The notes under the pieces were generated by a model, which had not been told where the DNA came from, did no database searches, and was given only the letters and a program-made list of their open reading frames with translations. The translations under genes were made by a program, and so were the position numbers. DNA of 64,000 nt from JAPHSX01 sp041554195 (GTDB taxonomy: Bacteria; Pseudomonadota; Gammaproteobacteria; Thiohalomonadales; Thiohalomonadaceae): positions 29,172 to 93,171 of the forward strand of contig JBFFMJ010000012.1 of the NCBI GenBank assembly GCA_041554195.1, in the 5' to 3' direction. Numbering within the stretch: position 1 is the first letter of the stretch; every line of letters begins with the position of its first letter. Below are positions 52,147-61,488 of the stretch, piece after piece.

Positions 52147-52269
52147 ATAGCCTATTAGACCGTTCAGACCGGGTAAACACAACATACAAAAAATGGGGAT
52201 TTATCCCGCCTTGCAGCCCGCCACCGGGCAAACCACAATAGGTGTTTTTACCCACAGCGAAGCCCACCC

Positions 52270-55200
52270 ATGGCCAACGACCACATCAAGATCAAAGGCG
52301 CCCGCCAGAACAACCTGAAGAACCTCGACCTCACGCTGCCGCTGGGGGAGCTGATCGTGGTCACCGGGGTCTCCGGCTCTGGTAAGTCCTCACTCGCCTT
52401 TGATACGGTCTATGCAGAAGGTCAGCGCCGCTACGTCGAGACCTTCTCCCCCTACGCCCGCCAGTTCCTCGATCGCATGGACCGCCCGCAGGTCGACAGC
52501 ATCGAGGGGATCCCTCCCGCCATCGCCATCGACCAGACCAACCCGGTGCGCACCTCGCGCTCCACTGTCGGCACCATGACCGAACTGAACGATCATCTGA
52601 AATTATTGTTCGCCCGCGCCTCAACACTTTACTGCCACGGTTGCGGCCGCGAGGTGCAGCGCGATCACCCGGATAGCATCTACGAGCTGCTGCTCACTGA
52701 GGCGGGGCAGAGTGAGCCGCGGCTGGTGGTGACCTTTGCCATCGAGATCCCCCACAACTTCACCGCCGATGAGATCAAGAAGGTACTGGAGCAGCAGGGC
52801 TATACCCGTATTCACTCAGAGACGGGGAATGTGATTGAGGTGGTGCAGGACCGCATGCGCCTTAATAAAGATAATCGTGGCCGTCTGGTCGAGGCGCTGG
52901 AGCTGGCACTGGAGAAGGGACACGGCAAGGTCACGGTCTATAACCACGATGCACCCTCACAGCAGCCGTGGAAATTTTCCAGCCATCTTCACTGCGCCCC
53001 GTGTGATATCGGCTACAAGGAACCCCAGCCCAACCTCTTCTCCTTTAACTCGGCGCTGGGTGCCTGCGACACATGCCGCGGCTTTGGCCGCACCATCGGT
53101 ATCGACTGGAACTTAGTTATTCCCGACGACTCCCTGTCGTTACGAGAGGGCGCGGTCAAACCGTTCCGTAGCGGTTACTCGATGGAGTGCCAGGAGGACC
53201 TGCTGCGCTACGGGCGCAAGAACAAGATCGACCTCGACACCCCATGGAAGGATCTCGACGAAAAGACGAAGCAGTGGGTGATCGACGGCGAAGGACCGTG
53301 GGATGGAAAATCGTGGTACGGGGTGCAGGAGTACTTCGACTTCCTCGAGAGCAAGGCCTACAAGATGCACATCCGCATCATGCTCTCCAAGTACCGCAGC
53401 TACGACGTCTGCCCCAGCTGTCACGGCGCCAGACTGAAAGACGAGGTGTTCGACTTTCGTATCGGCAGCAAGGCCGAGGCCGACGCGGTGCTCGACCCGG
53501 CGAACCGCTTTCGCAGCACAGCCGTCACCATGGACGAGGCGATCTACGCAAGGCTCCCCGGCCTCAACCTGTTCGATGTGATGCAGCTGCCGCTGGAGCG
53601 GGCGCAGCAATTCTTCGACAGGCTGTTCAGCAAGCGCAAGAAATCCGCCAATGAATTTGACCTGCTACTCGACGAGATCCGCTCGCGCCTGAAATACCTC
53701 ATCGACGTCGGCCTCGGCTACCTTACCCTCGACCGCCAGTCGCGCACCCTCTCCGGTGGCGAGGTGCAGCGCATCAACCTCACCACCGCACTCGGCACCT
53801 CATTAGTCAACACCCTGTTCGTTCTGGACGAGCCGAGCATCGGCCTGCACCCGCGCGACATTGACCGCATCAACAGCGTGCTGAATCGTCTGCGTGATGC
53901 GGGTAACTCGCTGCTGGTCGTCGAGCACGACCCGCAGATCATGTTGCAGGCGGACCGCATCCTCGACATCGGTCCCGGCCCCGGCGAGCGCGGCGGCGAG
54001 ATCGTCTTTTACGGCACACCGAAACAGCTGCTGCGCGATAAAAAATCCCTTACCGCCAGTTACCTCAACGGCAAGCTGCAGGTCGCGGAATCGAATGACA
54101 GCAACCCGCCCGACAACACAACCAAACACCTTGAGATCCTCGGTGCCACCGAGCACAACCTGAAAAACGTTGATATCAGGATCCCCCTCGGCCACATGGT
54201 CACCCTCACCGGTGTCTCCGGCTCTGGTAAATCGACACTCGTGCAGGATGTATTGTTCAACGCCCTCTCCAAAATAAAGGGCCGCCCCGAAGAGATCCCC
54301 GGCGCGCACCGGGCCATCAAGGGCCACGAATTGGTCGACGATGTGGTGATGCTGGACCAGGCACCAATTGGTAAATCCTCGCGCTCCAACCCGGTAAGCT
54401 ACGTCGGTGCCTGGGATGCGATCCGCAAGCGCTTTGCCACGGCGCCGCTATCCAAAGAGCGTGACTACAAACCGGGCACCTTCAGCTTTAACTCCGGCAA
54501 CGGCCGCTGCCCCACCTGTAACGGCTCCGGCTTTGAGCATGTGGAGATGCAGTTTCTCAGCGACGTCTACCTGCGCTGCCCCGACTGCAATGGCAAGCGT
54601 TACCGCAATGAGATCCTGGAGGTAAAGGTCGGCGGTAAATCGGTGGCCGAGGTGCTGGAGCTAACGGTAAGCGAGGCGCTGCAATTTTTCGCCGGTGAAA
54701 AGGATATTCATAAGGTGCTGGAGCCGCTACAGGCGGTCGGACTCTCCTACCTGAAACTGGGCCAGCCGGTGCCGACACTCTCCGGTGGCGAGGCGCAACG
54801 CCTCAAGCTGGCGGGCTACCTGGCAAAAACCGGCAAGAAGAAACAGGCGGGAGATAAGCTGCTGTTCCTGCTCGATGAGCCGACCACCGGTCTGCACTTC
54901 GCCGACATCGCGGTGCTATTACAGGCACTACGACGCCTGATTAGCGAGGGCCATTCGCTGCTGATCATCGAACACAACCTGGATGTGATCGCCGCCAGCG
55001 ACTGGCTCATCGACCTCGGCCCCGAGGGGGGTGACGGCGGCGGCGCGTTGATCTGCGAAGGTACCCCCGCCGAAGTCAGCCAACACCAGAGCAGCCACAC
55101 CGGTCGTGCCCTGCGCGACTACGATACGGCTCTATCTAATGTAGGTCGGGTTGTAACCCGACAGGCCGCCCGCAAAGCGGGCACAAATTCCATCGAGATC

Positions 55201-57762
55201 GTCAACGCCCGCGAGCACAACCTGAAAAATGTCTCACTCGAAATACCGCGTGAGAAGTTCACCGTGATCACCGGCGTTTCCGGCTCGGGCAAATCGACCA
55301 TCGCCTTCGACATCCTCTTCAACGAGGGGCAGCGCCGCTACCTCGAATCGCTCAACGCCTACGCGCGCCAGTTCGTGCAACCCGCCTCACGCCCCGATAT
55401 TGATGCGGTGTTCGGCATCCCGCCGACGGTGGCGATTGAACAGCGCACCAGCCGCGGCGGCCGCAAGAGCACCGTCGGCACGCTGACCGAGATCCACCAC
55501 TTCCTGCGCCTGCTGTTCGTGAAATTAGGCGTGCAGTACTGCCCTGAGTGTCAGGTACCGATCGAGCCGCAGTCGCGCGACGCGATCCTCGCCCACCTAT
55601 CAGGCGAATATCGCAATAAAAAGATCTCCCTGCTCGCCCCGCTGGTGACCAACCGCAAGGGGATCTATAAAGACCTGGCGCAGTGGGCCGACAAAAAAGG
55701 TTACGCCCACCTGCGAGTCGATGGTGAGGCACTGCCCACCGCCAACTGGCCGGTGCTCGATCGCTATCGCGAACACAGTATCGACCTGCCGCTGGGTGAA
55801 CTCATCATCAAACCGGAAAACGAAACTCAATTAAAGGCGCTGCTCGACGCCGCGCTGGAGCACGGCAAGGGGACGGTGCGCGCCGCACTGGTAAAGCGTG
55901 GCGGAGCTTACGGCGAGGAGCAGCACTTCTCCACCCACCGCACCTGCCCCAGCTGCGGCACCGGTTTCGAAGAGCCCGACCCGCGCCTCTTCTCCTATAA
56001 CTCCAAACACGGCTGGTGCGAGAGCTGCTACGGCACCGGCACCGTGCTGCCCGGTTTCGATGAGGAGCAGTCCGGCGAAGAGGGCGAGTGGTTAGAGGCC
56101 GAAGAAGAGACGCATACCTGCCCCAGCTGTGAGGGCGGTCGCCTTAACGACGAGGCGCTGGCGGTCTACTTCCACGACTGGAACATCGCCGAGTATGCCG
56201 CCTGCCCGGTGGATGAAGCGCTGCCGATCTTTAAACAACTGCAACTGAATAAACGTGAGCAGGCGATCGGTCAGGATGTGGTGAGCGAGATCATTTCACG
56301 CCTCGAATTTTTAAAAGAAGTCGGCCTTAACTACCTCACCCTGGATCGCGCCGCCCCCACCCTCTCCGGTGGCGAGGCACAACGGATACGACTCGCCGCC
56401 CAGCTCGGCTCCAACCTGCGCGGCGTCTGCTACATCCTCGACGAGCCGACCATCGGCCTGCACCCGCGCGACAACACCCTGCTGCTCAAGACCCTGAAAA
56501 AACTAGAGGGCAAGGGCAACACCATCGTAGTGGTGGAACACGACGAGGAGACCATCCGCAGCGCCGAGCACGTGATCGACATCGGCCCCGGTGCCGGGGT
56601 GCGCGGGGGTGAGGTGGTACACACCGGCAGCGTCGCCGCGCTGATGAAGAATAAAAAATCGCTCACCGGGCAGTTTCTCGCCAAGCCACTCCAGCATCCC
56701 ATCTTCGAGCCGCGAGCTGTCGATAAAGAGAATGTTCTGCAGGTGAGGGGCGCCACCCTCAACAACCTCAAGCAGCTCGACATCGACATCCCGCTGCAGC
56801 GGCTGATCAGCATCAGCGGCGTCTCCGGCTCCGGTAAATCGACGCTGCTACGCGAGGTAGTAGTGAAGAGCCTGAAGAGCCTTGTCGGGCGGCACAATCA
56901 GAAAGGGCGCATAGCAAAAGAGCACTACCACGGCTGCGACAGGCTCGACGGCTGGCAGGGCATCGAGCGGGTGCTGGAGGTCGACCAGACCCCCATCGGC
57001 AAGACCCCGCGCTCCTGCCCTGCCACCTATGTCGGCTTCTGGGATGAGATCCGCAAGCTCTACGCCCAGACCGAGGATGCCCGCATCCACGGCTGGAAGG
57101 CGGGGCGCTTCTCCTTTAACACCGGCGGCGGCAGCTGCCCCAGCTGCAAGGGCCAGGGGATGACGAAGGTGGAAATGTCCTTCCTCCCCGATGTAAAGAC
57201 CCTCTGCGAGTCGTGCCACGGCGCACGCTTTAATCCCGAGACGCTGGCACTGAAATACCGTGACAAATCGATCGGCGACGTGCTGGCGATGAGCGTCGAC
57301 GAGGCGGTCGAATTCTTCGAACACCACCCCAAGGTCCACCACCCGCTGCAGCTGCTGCAGGCGGTCGGCCTCGGCTACCTGACACTGGGCCAGCAATCCC
57401 CCACCCTCTCCGGCGGCGAGGCGCAACGCATCAAGCTGGTAACTGAGCTATCCAAGGCCCGGCCCAACGCCCGCACCTTCACCCCGACCCTCTATGTACT
57501 CGACGAGCCCACCGTCGGCCTGCACATGGCCGACGTGGAGAAACTGATCCGCGTGCTGCACCAGCTGGTCGATGCCGGCCACTCGGTAGTGGTGATCGAG
57601 CACAACCTGGATGTCATCGCCGAAGCCGACTGGTGTATCGACATGGGGCCTGAGGGCGGTGATGCCGGGGGTGAGGTAGTGGTTGCGGGGACGCCGGGGG
57701 AACTGGTTAGGGCGTGGAAGCGGTCGGAGACGGGGAAGGCGTTAAGGGGGTTTCTTAAATAG
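52270..57762 (+). CDS. uvrA: Double-length UvrA-family ATPase (two UvrA units in one polypeptide)
   Basis: A 1830-residue protein, about twice the 940 residues of standard UvrA. It contains two complete UvrA units in tandem (about 1-945 and 975-1830), with four GVSGSGKS Walker A motifs (near residues 34, 650, 1003 and 1518), four LSGGEAQR/LSGGEVQR ABC signatures and paired CxxC zinc modules in each half. UvrA works as a dimer in nucleotide excision repair, so this is a fused dimer in form. Such long UvrA-like proteins occur in several Proteobacteria, sometimes beside a normal uvrA. The ~30-residue linker contains a palindromic repeat (see separate entry). Whether it is the only UvrA of this genome cannot be told here. 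Confidence 0.95.
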   Translation: MANDHIKIKGARQNNLKNLDLTLPLGELIVVTGVSGSGKSSLAFDTVYAEGQRRYVETFSPYARQFLDRMDRPQVDSIEGIPPAIAIDQTNPVRTSRSTVGTMTELNDHLKLLFARASTLYCHGCGREVQRDHPDSIYELLLTEAGQSEPRLVVTFAIEIPHNFTADEIKKVLEQQGYTRIHSETGNVIEVVQDRMRLNKDNRGRLVEALELALEKGHGKVTVYNHDAPSQQPWKFSSHLHCAPCDIGYKEPQPNLFSFNSALGACDTCRGFGRTIGIDWNLVIPDDSLSLREGAVKPFRSGYSMECQEDLLRYGRKNKIDLDTPWKDLDEKTKQWVIDGEGPWDGKSWYGVQEYFDFLESKAYKMHIRIMLSKYRSYDVCPSCHGARLKDEVFDFRIGSKAEADAVLDPANRFRSTAVTMDEAIYARLPGLNLFDVMQLPLERAQQFFDRLFSKRKKSANEFDLLLDEIRSRLKYLIDVGLGYLTLDRQSRTLSGGEVQRINLTTALGTSLVNTLFVLDEPSIGLHPRDIDRINSVLNRLRDAGNSLLVVEHDPQIMLQADRILDIGPGPGERGGEIVFYGTPKQLLRDKKSLTASYLNGKLQVAESNDSNPPDNTTKHLEILGATEHNLKNVDIRIPLGHMVTLTGVSGSGKSTLVQDVLFNALSKIKGRPEEIPGAHRAIKGHELVDDVVMLDQAPIGKSSRSNPVSYVGAWDAIRKRFATAPLSKERDYKPGTFSFNSGNGRCPTCNGSGFEHVEMQFLSDVYLRCPDCNGKRYRNEILEVKVGGKSVAEVLELTVSEALQFFAGEKDIHKVLEPLQAVGLSYLKLGQPVPTLSGGEAQRLKLAGYLAKTGKKKQAGDKLLFLLDEPTTGLHFADIAVLLQALRRLISEGHSLLIIEHNLDVIAASDWLIDLGPEGGDGGGALICEGTPAEVSQHQSSHTGRALRDYDTALSNVGRVVTRQAARKAGTNSIEIVNAREHNLKNVSLEIPREKFTVITGVSGSGKSTIAFDILFNEGQRRYLESLNAYARQFVQPASRPDIDAVFGIPPTVAIEQRTSRGGRKSTVGTLTEIHHFLRLLFVKLGVQYCPECQVPIEPQSRDAILAHLSGEYRNKKISLLAPLVTNRKGIYKDLAQWADKKGYAHLRVDGEALPTANWPVLDRYREHSIDLPLGELIIKPENETQLKALLDAALEHGKGTVRAALVKRGGAYGEEQHFSTHRTCPSCGTGFEEPDPRLFSYNSKHGWCESCYGTGTVLPGFDEEQSGEEGEWLEAEEETHTCPSCEGGRLNDEALAVYFHDWNIAEYAACPVDEALPIFKQLQLNKREQAIGQDVVSEIISRLEFLKEVGLNYLTLDRAAPTLSGGEAQRIRLAAQLGSNLRGVCYILDEPTIGLHPRDNTLLLKTLKKLEGKGNTIVVVEHDEETIRSAEHVIDIGPGAGVRGGEVVHTGSVAALMKNKKSLTGQFLAKPLQHPIFEPRAVDKENVLQVRGATLNNLKQLDIDIPLQRLISISGVSGSGKSTLLREVVVKSLKSLVGRHNQKGRIAKEHYHGCDRLDGWQGIERVLEVDQTPIGKTPRSCPATYVGFWDEIRKLYAQTEDARIHGWKAGRFSFNTGGGSCPSCKGQGMTKVEMSFLPDVKTLCESCHGARFNPETLALKYRDKSIGDVLAMSVDEAVEFFEHHPKVHHPLQLLQAVGLGYLTLGQQSPTLSGGEAQRIKLVTELSKARPNARTFTPTLYVLDEPTVGLHMADVEKLIRVLHQLVDAGHSVVVIEHNLDVIAEADWCIDMGPEGGDAGGEVVVAGTPGELVRAWKRSETGKALRGFLK
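55141..55182 (+). repeat. REP-like double palindrome inside uvrA linker
   Basis: Two adjacent hairpins: GTCGGGTT / AACCCGAC (55145-55162) and GCCCGC / GCGGGC (55168-55182). The sequence starting GTAGGTCGGGTT resembles intergenic palindromic repeats common in proteobacteria. Here it lies in frame within coding sequence, encoding VGRVVTRQAARKAG between the two UvrA halves. Confidence 0.6.
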
Positions 57763-57777
57763 GGGGTTAAAGGGTGC

Positions 57778-57975
57778 TGATGCCTTTACTTTTGGAATTA
57801 TCAATTAGGAGCTAGTGCCCGCCATACTATGGGCATCAACCAGAAATGAAAGAGCAATTACTAACCCCATATTTATGGTAGTCTTTTGTACAAATATCAG
57901 AAAAGTTACTGACATAGCCATACGGGCAGTTCATCACACCCTAGGCCATTTATAGAGCCAATGACGCCTTTACTT
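57778..57975. repeat. Direct repeat pair at the left edge of the accessory island
   Basis: TGATGCCTTTACTT (57778-57791) and TGACGCCTTTACTT (57962-57975) match at 13 of 14 positions and bracket the AT-rich non-coding gap between uvrA and the HEPN gene. This could be a trace of insertion or chance. Confidence 0.4.
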
Positions 57976-57993
57976 ATACTTAGAGCATAAAAT

Positions 57994-58386
57994 ATGAGTT
58001 ATAGCCCTGACATGGAAGCTTCTGCACGACGGCATCTGGAAGCAGCAGATGCACTCCCAGATAAACGACATGATGTCGCGGGATACCTCTTTGGTATTGC
58101 CGCCGAGTGCGGAATCAAGGCAATGATGAGAGAATCGGGGTTTCCTGTCCCAGAAAAAAGAGAGGGACCTTATTATCAACATTTCCCTGAGTTACGGACA
58201 TCACTACGTGATAGCGTAATGCAAGGTAGAAGGTTTCAAGTATTACGCCGTTTCATCGAGGATGATTCATTCATGCAACAGTGGGATGTAAGCATGCGCT
58301 ATAGCAAGGGGAGTGAAATTAAGCCTGAATGGGTGGAAAGGTGGAAGGATCAGGCTAAGAATGTAGTTAGCTGCATTGGCACATAG
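57994..58386 (+). CDS. HEPN-type domain protein, first gene of the accessory operon
   Basis: A 130-residue helical protein with HEPN-like features: helix 1 SARRHLEAADAL, helix 2 HDVAGYLFGIAAECGIKAMM, an R-x6-H motif (Arg56...His63, in REGPYYQH) that continues into HFPELR, and a C-terminal WDVSMRYS segment. HEPN proteins are often RNases of toxin-antitoxin and phage-defence systems, and R-x4-6-H is their usual catalytic motif; some relatives are non-catalytic. The gene is AT-rich compared with uvrA and lies 14 bases before the KGGVGR ATPase start. The start has no strong ribosome-binding site. Function is inferred from fold features and context only. Confidence 0.75.
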   Translation: MSYSPDMEASARRHLEAADALPDKRHDVAGYLFGIAAECGIKAMMRESGFPVPEKREGPYYQHFPELRTSLRDSVMQGRRFQVLRRFIEDDSFMQQWDVSMRYSKGSEIKPEWVERWKDQAKNVVSCIGT

Positions 58387-58399
58387 TGAAATTACTGAT

Positions 58400-59779
58400 A
58401 TGACAACCATACGATTTGATGACGGCCTGAAAATATTGGCAACGATAGTTACCGAACAACTCGGTACGGAAGCCTTAAGATTGGGGTCTATTTTACGTGA
58501 TGCAGATGGACGCTTAAGCTTTTTTTCAGCAAGTCCACTTCCCGAGGACGTACAAGTAAAGCTCACACAATCTTTACATGATGCACTAGGAGCTTACGCG
58601 CGCACTGATCGTTCTGTGGCAGATATAGAAAGCTTTGGTGCTGAAAATGTACTAAATGACACTACGGCTCTACGAGTGTCCGTAGATAATCAGATAATTA
58701 GACTTGTAGACAGGCGGTTAGTTGGCGCTGATTGGCTACGTGCACCAGCACCCAGCCAGCAAACTATTCCACGCGTTGTTTTTGCCAGTCTAAAGGGTGG
58801 AGTAGGACGTTCTACAGCATTGTCTGTAACAGCGGCAGATCTAGCGTCTAAAGGGCTACGCGTATTAGTAGTTGATCTTGATCTTGAGGCACCTGGTCTC
58901 GGTGCCATTCTTCTTGACGACAATACACTGCCAGAGTTTGGTGTACTCGATGCCTTAGTTGAAAATGGTATGGGGGGTCTCGATGCAGCTTTTCTAATTG
59001 ATCTAATCAGTCCTTCTGCACTCGCAGGCGGCCAAGGAAAGATAGATGTAATCCCAGTTTTAGGCAAGCGATCACTTGCCAACCCTAGTGAAATAATGGC
59101 AAAAATTTCTCGGGCATATTTGGAAGATATCGGCCCTGGTGGTGAGGTAAAAACCATACTTGATCAAATTCGAGATTTGGTTGATTCATTCTCTGACCCT
59201 GAACGTTATGATGCCATCTTGGTCGATGCACGTGCAGGTCTACACGAAACTACCGCAGCGGCCTTCCTTGGTCTGGATGCAGAAATTTTTCTCTTCGGAC
59301 TAGATGAGCGCCAAACCATGCAAGGTTTCGATGCTTTATTTTCTCACCTATCCCGCCTGCCATATAACGAAGATAATTTACCAGAGTGGCTTAACCGATT
59401 GACTCTTGTTCAAGGAAAAGCCCCCGTTGATTCTAACAGTCGTCAAGCATTCACTGATAAGTGCCATGCCCTAATATGCAAGCACATAAATAAACCTATT
59501 CCTGTATCTAGCCCTACCCCAATGGGTGAACATAAAGATTTTAAGGATATCCCCTGGGATGACGATCTTCCTGACAGCCTTGTTCTACCTAATGATGATA
59601 TTCTACCCAACGGAACACTTGCAGTAATGAATGATTCTCGCTACCAAAATTTTGATCCTCTGGCACGCGGCGACCTTCTAACGGAAAAAATATACCAAAC
59701 AACATTTGGTGACATCCTTTCTGCAGTGCATGCCATAATCCCAAATATTAGCGAGGGTTACACTGATGCTAACAATTGA
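58400..59779 (+). CDS. ParA/MinD-type ATPase with variant KGGVGR Walker A
   Basis: A 459-residue protein. Residues 1-120 form an N-terminal accessory domain of unknown type. The SIMIBI ATPase domain (about 124-440) has a deviant Walker A KGGVGRST (132-139): the signature first Lys is kept, but the canonical P-loop Lys is Arg. VVDLDLEAPGLG (about 157-168) and DAILVDARAGLHET (about 271-284) supply the acidic motifs. I choose ATG at 58400; a TTG at 58376 would overlap the HEPN gene. I recall the term KGGVGR-motif variant ATPase being used for such proteins. Its stop overlaps the next gene by 14 bases. Regulation of the HEPN effector or of the second ATPase is a guess. Confidence 0.85.
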   Translation: MTTIRFDDGLKILATIVTEQLGTEALRLGSILRDADGRLSFFSASPLPEDVQVKLTQSLHDALGAYARTDRSVADIESFGAENVLNDTTALRVSVDNQIIRLVDRRLVGADWLRAPAPSQQTIPRVVFASLKGGVGRSTALSVTAADLASKGLRVLVVDLDLEAPGLGAILLDDNTLPEFGVLDALVENGMGGLDAAFLIDLISPSALAGGQGKIDVIPVLGKRSLANPSEIMAKISRAYLEDIGPGGEVKTILDQIRDLVDSFSDPERYDAILVDARAGLHETTAAAFLGLDAEIFLFGLDERQTMQGFDALFSHLSRLPYNEDNLPEWLNRLTLVQGKAPVDSNSRQAFTDKCHALICKHINKPIPVSSPTPMGEHKDFKDIPWDDDLPDSLVLPNDDILPNGTLAVMNDSRYQNFDPLARGDLLTEKIYQTTFGDILSAVHAIIPNISEGYTDANN

Positions 59780-61232
59780 GGATTATAGCGCACTGCGCCG
59801 GGCCATAGCCGATATCTCTGGTGATATATCTAGTGATGCTGTCGGTACCAATGTTGCTCGTCTTGATGAGATCTTTGCTCCTGACACTCATGCAGCGGCA
59901 TTAGACCCACACACACCAATAGTACTGGGTTCTCGCGGAGCAGGGAAAAGCTTCTGGTCAGGTGTACTCGGCCAGTATGATACACGCACTGCAGCAGCAG
60001 AAGCCTACCCAAGACTAGGGCTTTCAAAAGTTGATGTCCAATTTGGGTATACCGGCATTGGTGGCCCAAAAGGAATATCATCTGACGCGATAGATGCTGA
60101 ATTATCAGAGCACTGCACTCTAAATGAAGCTAAAACGTTTTGGTGGGCGACCATACTTAGTGCCGCTGCACGCTCAAATGGTGATATCACATCCAAACCA
60201 GCAGGTTTAATGTCAATTGCTGAGAACTTGCATAAACGGGAAGAAGCACTCATAAATCATGATCTACGTCTGCAAGCTAACGGAAAAACATTACTTGTTG
60301 TCTATGATGCCCTAGATACGGTGGCCCGCAACTGGCCGAGAAGACGTTTACTAACAGATGCTCTATTAGAAGTAGTCTGGGCTCTCCGTGCGTATAGTTT
60401 CATTAGACCTAAACTCTTTCTTCGTCCAGACCAGATGGAAGACGATTCATTGCGTTTTGTAGAACTACCTAAACTCCGAACTGGCGCAGTAAAACTACGT
60501 TGGACCAAAACGGACCTGTATGGTCTTTTATTTTCTCGCCTATCACTTACTTCCGACCTCGATGCAAAAAATGCGTTTAGTGAATTATTACAGGATGTTG
60601 GACTAAAACCAGACGATAGGAGTGCTATTCTGTCACGCCGCTGGTCTCTAGTATCAAATGCCACAGACCAGAAGAAAACAATGGCAGTCATAGCTGGACC
60701 TTATATGGGACAGGGACGCTCGGCTTACAAGAAAGGTAACACCTATGACTGGCCATTTACTCACTTGTCAGATGCTTTTTCTGAGGTTACACCGCGTAGT
60801 TTTCTCGGAATGATGATTGCGGCAGCAAAGCATGACTCACCTCCTGAAACACAGGTTCTTTCTGCCGAGGGTATCCGCCATGGCCTGCGCGAGGCATCAA
60901 AAACCCGTGTTGACCAACTGCACCTTGAGTTCCCTTGGATTAAAGGAGTCTTAGCACCATTAGCGGGTATTCTGTTACCACTTGACGAACATGAAATATT
61001 CAAGGCATGGAAAGAAGCAAGGACTCTTGATCTCTTATTCGAAGACGCAGAAAAACATCACTATATCCCACCATTTCCTAGTGAGGAGCATCGAGATGAG
61101 ATACAACTCTTTCTAGCACTTGAGCGCATAGGCGTAATGTTTAAACGCAAGGATGGTCGCTTAGATATGCCCGATTTGTTTAGAGTAGCAGCCAAACTTT
61201 TAAAGAAAGGTGCATTAACTCCAATCTCTTAA
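59766..61232 (+). CDS. Large P-loop ATPase, third gene of the accessory operon
   Basis: A 488-residue soluble protein with Walker A GSRGAGKS (55-62), Walker B-like TLLVVYDALD (about 175-184) and a downstream LFLRPDQMED segment reminiscent of sensor loops in STAND/KAP-like ATPases. The C-terminal ~170 residues (from SFLGMMIAAAK) look like a helical and winged-helix domain ending FKRKDGRLDMPDLFRVAAKLL. It starts within the ATPase gene, behind GCGAGGGTTACACTG, so translation is coupled. It could be the sensor or switch of a three-gene conflict system. I cannot name the family with certainty. Confidence 0.8.
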   Translation: MLTIEDYSALRRAIADISGDISSDAVGTNVARLDEIFAPDTHAAALDPHTPIVLGSRGAGKSFWSGVLGQYDTRTAAAEAYPRLGLSKVDVQFGYTGIGGPKGISSDAIDAELSEHCTLNEAKTFWWATILSAAARSNGDITSKPAGLMSIAENLHKREEALINHDLRLQANGKTLLVVYDALDTVARNWPRRRLLTDALLEVVWALRAYSFIRPKLFLRPDQMEDDSLRFVELPKLRTGAVKLRWTKTDLYGLLFSRLSLTSDLDAKNAFSELLQDVGLKPDDRSAILSRRWSLVSNATDQKKTMAVIAGPYMGQGRSAYKKGNTYDWPFTHLSDAFSEVTPRSFLGMMIAAAKHDSPPETQVLSAEGIRHGLREASKTRVDQLHLEFPWIKGVLAPLAGILLPLDEHEIFKAWKEARTLDLLFEDAEKHHYIPPFPSEEHRDEIQLFLALERIGVMFKRKDGRLDMPDLFRVAAKLLKKGALTPIS

Positions 61233-61252
61233 ATAAAGGGGACGGATGGAAT
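61233..61252 (+). repeat. REP-like sequence, copy directly after the operon
   Basis: ATAAAGGGGACGGATGGA begins at the stop codon of the third operon gene. Related copies occur at 48702-48731 (inverted), 61758-61774, and as an inverted pair at 62973-63041. Confidence 0.55.
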
Positions 61253-61265
61253 ATTTTTCAACCAA

Positions 61266-61366
61266 CCCCTCAAACTCAACGACAAAACGACACTGAAACA
61301 ATTGAGATCAAAGAAAACACTCAACCCGACGATTCAGCCCGAATCTCCGAAAATTTCTCCAGATAC
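61266..61366 (-). pseudogene. Duplicated tail of an hxlR-type regulator gene
   Basis: 101 bases match 61780-61880 without gaps and with 15 differences by my hand alignment. On the minus strand this copy still reads QYLEKFSEIRAESSG followed by TGA, the counterpart of the RYLEKFAEIRAEVLG end of the intact regulator at 61,835, in the same frame. Nothing of the rest of the gene is present. Together with the REP-like sequence before each copy, this marks a duplicated or recombined junction. Confidence 0.7.
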
Positions 61367-61488
61367 TGTAATCGGGTTCAGAACACAGTTTCCTCTAATA
61401 TTAGGATAAATACTGCTCTGACACTATTTTCGCGTCGCACTCAAAGGGGTAGGAGTCCCACTGCTGTTATTCAGAATTCAATACTACT

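Noticed and set aside
52147..52269. LexA box upstream of uvrA
   Set aside because: I looked for a CTGT-N8-ACAG palindrome in the gap and found none.
57763..57791. Intrinsic terminator after uvrA
   Set aside because: AAAGG/CCTTT gives only a 5-bp stem with a 9-base loop; too weak to support.
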